From NCBI GenBank assembly GCA_032123435.1, contig JAQBFJ010000067.1, positions 1-23,012 of the forward strand: DNA of 23,012 nucleotides. Direction: 5' to 3'. Shown one piece after another: positions 20,702-23,012 of the stretch. This DNA comes from JAQBFJ01 sp032123435 (GTDB lineage: Bacteria; Verrucomicrobiota; Kiritimatiellia; UBA8416; JAQBFJ01). How positions within the stretch are numbered: position 1 is the stretch's first letter; each line of letters starts with the position of its first letter. The notes under the pieces are model-generated. The model made no database searches and was not told where the DNA came from. It saw nothing but the letters and a program-made list of their open reading frames with translations. A program made the translations under genes and the position numbers.

Positions 20702-23012
20702 ATGTCAAAGATATTCAGAGATATCCAAACACTGCCCCATCTTAATCGCGGCAAAGCGAAACCAACTGATGCGGAGAACCAGAAAATAATATCGCAGATG
20801 AAGGGTTTGCTTGACTTCGTTACCGAACAGAGTGAGCGGTCAGATATCGGCAAAACCAAGGAAGATTATCAGGCGGCCAGGACGAAACTGCTCCATGAAA
20901 TCAGGCGTGAGCTTGAGTACATAACAGCTGTGAGCGGCAAAGTCTTGAAGGGAGCTGAAGAAAAAAAGGTAGAACTTGACCATCAAATTGAGGCGCTGGA
21001 TAAAAAAGCAGGTAGTCTCGATGAACTGCTCAAAAAGACTAAGGATGAATTGAAGGAGCAGAAACAGGGTTTTGCGTCCTTTCGGCAGGAAAGCAAAGAA
21101 AATGAACACAAGCTGAATCAACGGGCAGAAGTGCTCGAGAAGAACATGGAATCGCTGGAAGCGGAGCTCGGCAATTCTCAACTGCAGATAAAGAAGAGCC
21201 GTGAAGAAAACAGAAAGATTTTAGCCGACGCCAACAGGAAAGAAGAGGATCTCAATAAGCTGATTAAAGAACTGGAAAGCGGCCGGAAAAGGTTTGAGGT
21301 CCAGGCAGTTGAAGGGCGTAAGAAGGAAGAAGAGCTGAACAAGAAAGTGAAGATACTGGATGCAGAGAGAACGCGTCTGGCGTCAAGCGTGGCAGGAGTT
21401 GAGGAGCAGTTGAAGAAGGAACGGGCGGCACGCGCCAGCGCTGAATCTGACTTGATTTCAGGGGAGAAGCGGCTTGTTGGTCAGGCGGCGAAGCTTAAGA
21501 CGGAACTCGACAGGGTCAATGAAGCCTTGAATAAGGCAAAAGAAGATTTCGCGCTGGAACATGAAACGGGCAGGCAGAGAGAGAAAAGTCTGGCTGAAAA
21601 GGAAGCGGAAACAGGCCGGCAGGTCAAGGAGCTGGAAAAAGAGAGCAAATCGGCATCAGGGAATCTGGCTGATGCGTTGAAGAAAAAAGAAGATCAGAAA
21701 CTTCATTATGAATCGATTTTGGATAAGAGCAGGGATGCGGAGAAGAAACTGAGAGATAATATTGAGCACTTGAAGACACAGATGGCTGTTGGAGAGGAAG
21801 CGAGGAAACAGCTTGAAACGGAAATAGGCGGGTATAAATCTTTGGCGATGGAGCAGAACTCGAGGCAGAGCGAGTTTGAACAGTCTTTAAAGAAGTTAAA
21901 GAAGGACCTGGAGGAAAAGGCTGGATTGCTGAAAGAATCGCAACTGGCGCTGGAGAAGGAAAAGGCCGTGTCTGTCGACATCGAGAGAAACGGCAGGGAA
22001 AAAGAAAAAGCCGTTGTTCAGAATGTGAAGAAACTGGAAGCAGAAAGTGTGAACAGGTCCGCGCTTCTGGCAAAGGCGGAAGCCGAACTGGCTGAGGAGC
22101 GGAAGAAACACACGGCTCTGGAAGAAGCTGGCGGGAAGAAGGAGGCAGAGACCAGTAAACGGATAGCGGAGCTGGAAAGGGCGCTGAACGAGAAGAACTC
22201 GATACTTGAAAAAGCGCGCGAGGATTTAAGGGCTGAACAGGCGGGCAAGAAAGAAACTGTTGACGCGTGGAAGAAGAAGGAACACGAGCTGAGCAGTCGT
22301 CTACAGGAGACGATAAGGAGCAGGGAGGAGGCAGCCCGGCGGCTGAGTGAAGCGAGTGAACAGCTTAAGGAGGAGAAAAAGCTTCGAACCGAAACGATGG
22401 CGACGAGTGAAGAGAAGGAAGTGGAACTTAATAAACAACTGAAAGATATTATCAGGCGTGCTGAGACGGCGGAAGGCGAAGCGAGCAAGGCTGAACAGCA
22501 GTTAAACAACGAGAAACAGCGTCACGAGACACAGGAAAGTGAAAGACATAAGAGAGAAGAAGATCTGAATAGACAGATCAGGGAATTGAACGCTGAACGG
22601 GTACGTTCGACAGAGAATGCGGTTGGTTTAGAGGAGCAGTTGAAGAAGGAACGTACGGCTATTGGCGAGAAGGAACGGACTTTTGGGGAGAAGGAAGTCG
22701 TTTTGCATGAACGGATCGGGCATTTAGAGAAGGAAAATGAAGTCAGACTGTCCAAACTTCATAATTTGCAGGAAGCATTAGAAAAAGAGAAGAAAGCGGT
22801 ATTGGCGGTAAGTCATGAGGGTGTGGCGAAGATAGGCGGGTTGGAAAAACGTATCAGGGATTTGGAAGACACGAGGAAGAAGCTGGAAGAAGTCGGGAAG
22901 CAGGATAAATCGGCCCTTGCGGACGCGCTGAGGAGAAGAGAGGAACTCAATAAAGAAACGAAAGAACTTGATGCTGAACGGGCCCGTCTTGCGGCGGGTA
23001 CGGCTGGACTGG
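20702..23012 (+). CDS. Very long coiled-coil protein, partial (no stop before window end)
   Basis: From ATG 20702 the frame stays open to the window edge: 770 codons plus one base. The N-terminus (MSKIFRDIQTLPHLNRGKAKPT) has no signal peptide. The last proline is P21; after that no proline or cysteine and only one tryptophan appear, and composition is dominated by Glu, Lys, Leu, Ala, Arg and Gln in heptad-like spacing, as in SMC-arm, filament or scaffold proteins. Near-identical segments recur: EELNKKVKILDAERTRLASSVAG+EEQLKKER near D220, a close copy at N630 and a third beginning at D757. The ribosome site is weak (AAGGGA about 10 nt upstream). A good promoter precedes it. Function unknown; a cytoplasmic structural or scaffold role is inference. 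Generic coiled-coil composition makes homology calls unsafe. Confidence 0.85.
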   Translation, partial: MSKIFRDIQTLPHLNRGKAKPTDAENQKIISQMKGLLDFVTEQSERSDIGKTKEDYQAARTKLLHEIRRELEYITAVSGKVLKGAEEKKVELDHQIEALDKKAGSLDELLKKTKDELKEQKQGFASFRQESKENEHKLNQRAEVLEKNMESLEAELGNSQLQIKKSREENRKILADANRKEEDLNKLIKELESGRKRFEVQAVEGRKKEEELNKKVKILDAERTRLASSVAGVEEQLKKERAARASAESDLISGEKRLVGQAAKLKTELDRVNEALNKAKEDFALEHETGRQREKSLAEKEAETGRQVKELEKESKSASGNLADALKKKEDQKLHYESILDKSRDAEKKLRDNIEHLKTQMAVGEEARKQLETEIGGYKSLAMEQNSRQSEFEQSLKKLKKDLEEKAGLLKESQLALEKEKAVSVDIERNGREKEKAVVQNVKKLEAESVNRSALLAKAEAELAEERKKHTALEEAGGKKEAETSKRIAELERALNEKNSILEKAREDLRAEQAGKKETVDAWKKKEHELSSRLQETIRSREEAARRLSEASEQLKEEKKLRTETMATSEEKEVELNKQLKDIIRRAETAEGEASKAEQQLNNEKQRHETQESERHKREEDLNRQIRELNAERVRSTENAVGLEEQLKKERTAIGEKERTFGEKEVVLHERIGHLEKENEVRLSKLHNLQEALEKEKKAVLAVSHEGVAKIGGLEKRIRDLEDTRKKLEEVGKQDKSALADALRRREELNKETKELDAERARLAAGTAGL

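Noticed and set aside
21624..22755. Several Ser/Phe-rich minus-strand frames opposite the coiled-coil gene
   Set aside because: They are antisense shadows of Lys/Glu-rich codons; the plus-strand frame is open throughout and has coherent coiled-coil composition.

Overview
The window reads as a stretch of bacterial chromosome, densely coding, with mostly short gaps, ATGA/GTGA overlaps and good Shine-Dalgarno sites. Nearly all genes are housekeeping or metabolic. There are no phage, transposase, CRISPR, rRNA or tRNA signatures. The protein set (lone glycogen-binding domain protein, small XRE regulator with a cysteine tail, unusual TRM11-like methylase, full-length PurL, LarE) and the scattered hairpin-type intergenic repeats suggest an uncultured member of the PVC group (Kiritimatiellota, Lentisphaerota or Verrucomicrobiota-like). 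That placement is an inference from protein flavour, not a proof.

Layout. 1-203 is a perfect-phase heptanucleotide (GATTACA-type) tandem array. 221-1713 (minus strand) is an RNA/DNA methylase gene followed 2 nt later by rpmA (ribosomal protein L27). Diverging from it, 1839-5220 (plus) holds an uncharacterised basic protein with a C2H2-like zinc finger, acylphosphatase and a sodium:solute symporter. 5359-10402 (plus) holds threonine dehydrogenase (tdh), a repeat-containing gap, then a tightly overlapping kbl-lipB-lipA-class IV aminotransferase cluster. 10509-15604 (plus) holds a PTS EIIA protein, thiE and purL. 15605-16060 is non-coding and full of hairpins. 16061-16402 (minus) is a small lipoprotein with an ExbD-like segment. 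16532-19405 (plus) holds larE-cutA-apbE with overlapping ends and a hotdog thioesterase. 19438-20195 (minus) holds an XRE regulator and a stand-alone CBM48-type protein. From 20702 to the right edge one uninterrupted reading frame encodes at least 770 residues of a very long coiled-coil protein; it has no stop inside the window.

How the genes fit together. Tdh and Kbl convert threonine to glycine plus acetyl-CoA. LipB and LipA make the lipoyl cofactor needed by the glycine cleavage system and 2-oxoacid dehydrogenases, so tdh/kbl/lipB/lipA form a plausible threonine-glycine-C1 module. ThiE and PurL are linked through aminoimidazole ribotide, which feeds both purines and the thiamine pyrimidine.

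Most worth a second look: (i) the open-ended coiled-coil gene with dispersed near-identical repeats and an operator-like promoter region; (ii) a nested inverted-repeat element between tdh and kbl whose end recurs at the cutA/apbE junction, where it supplies the apbE start codon; (iii) a chain of hairpins bounded by short inverted repeats after purL; (iv) the zinc-finger/RG-rich protein; (v) the cysteine-tailed XRE regulator; (vi) the heptamer array.
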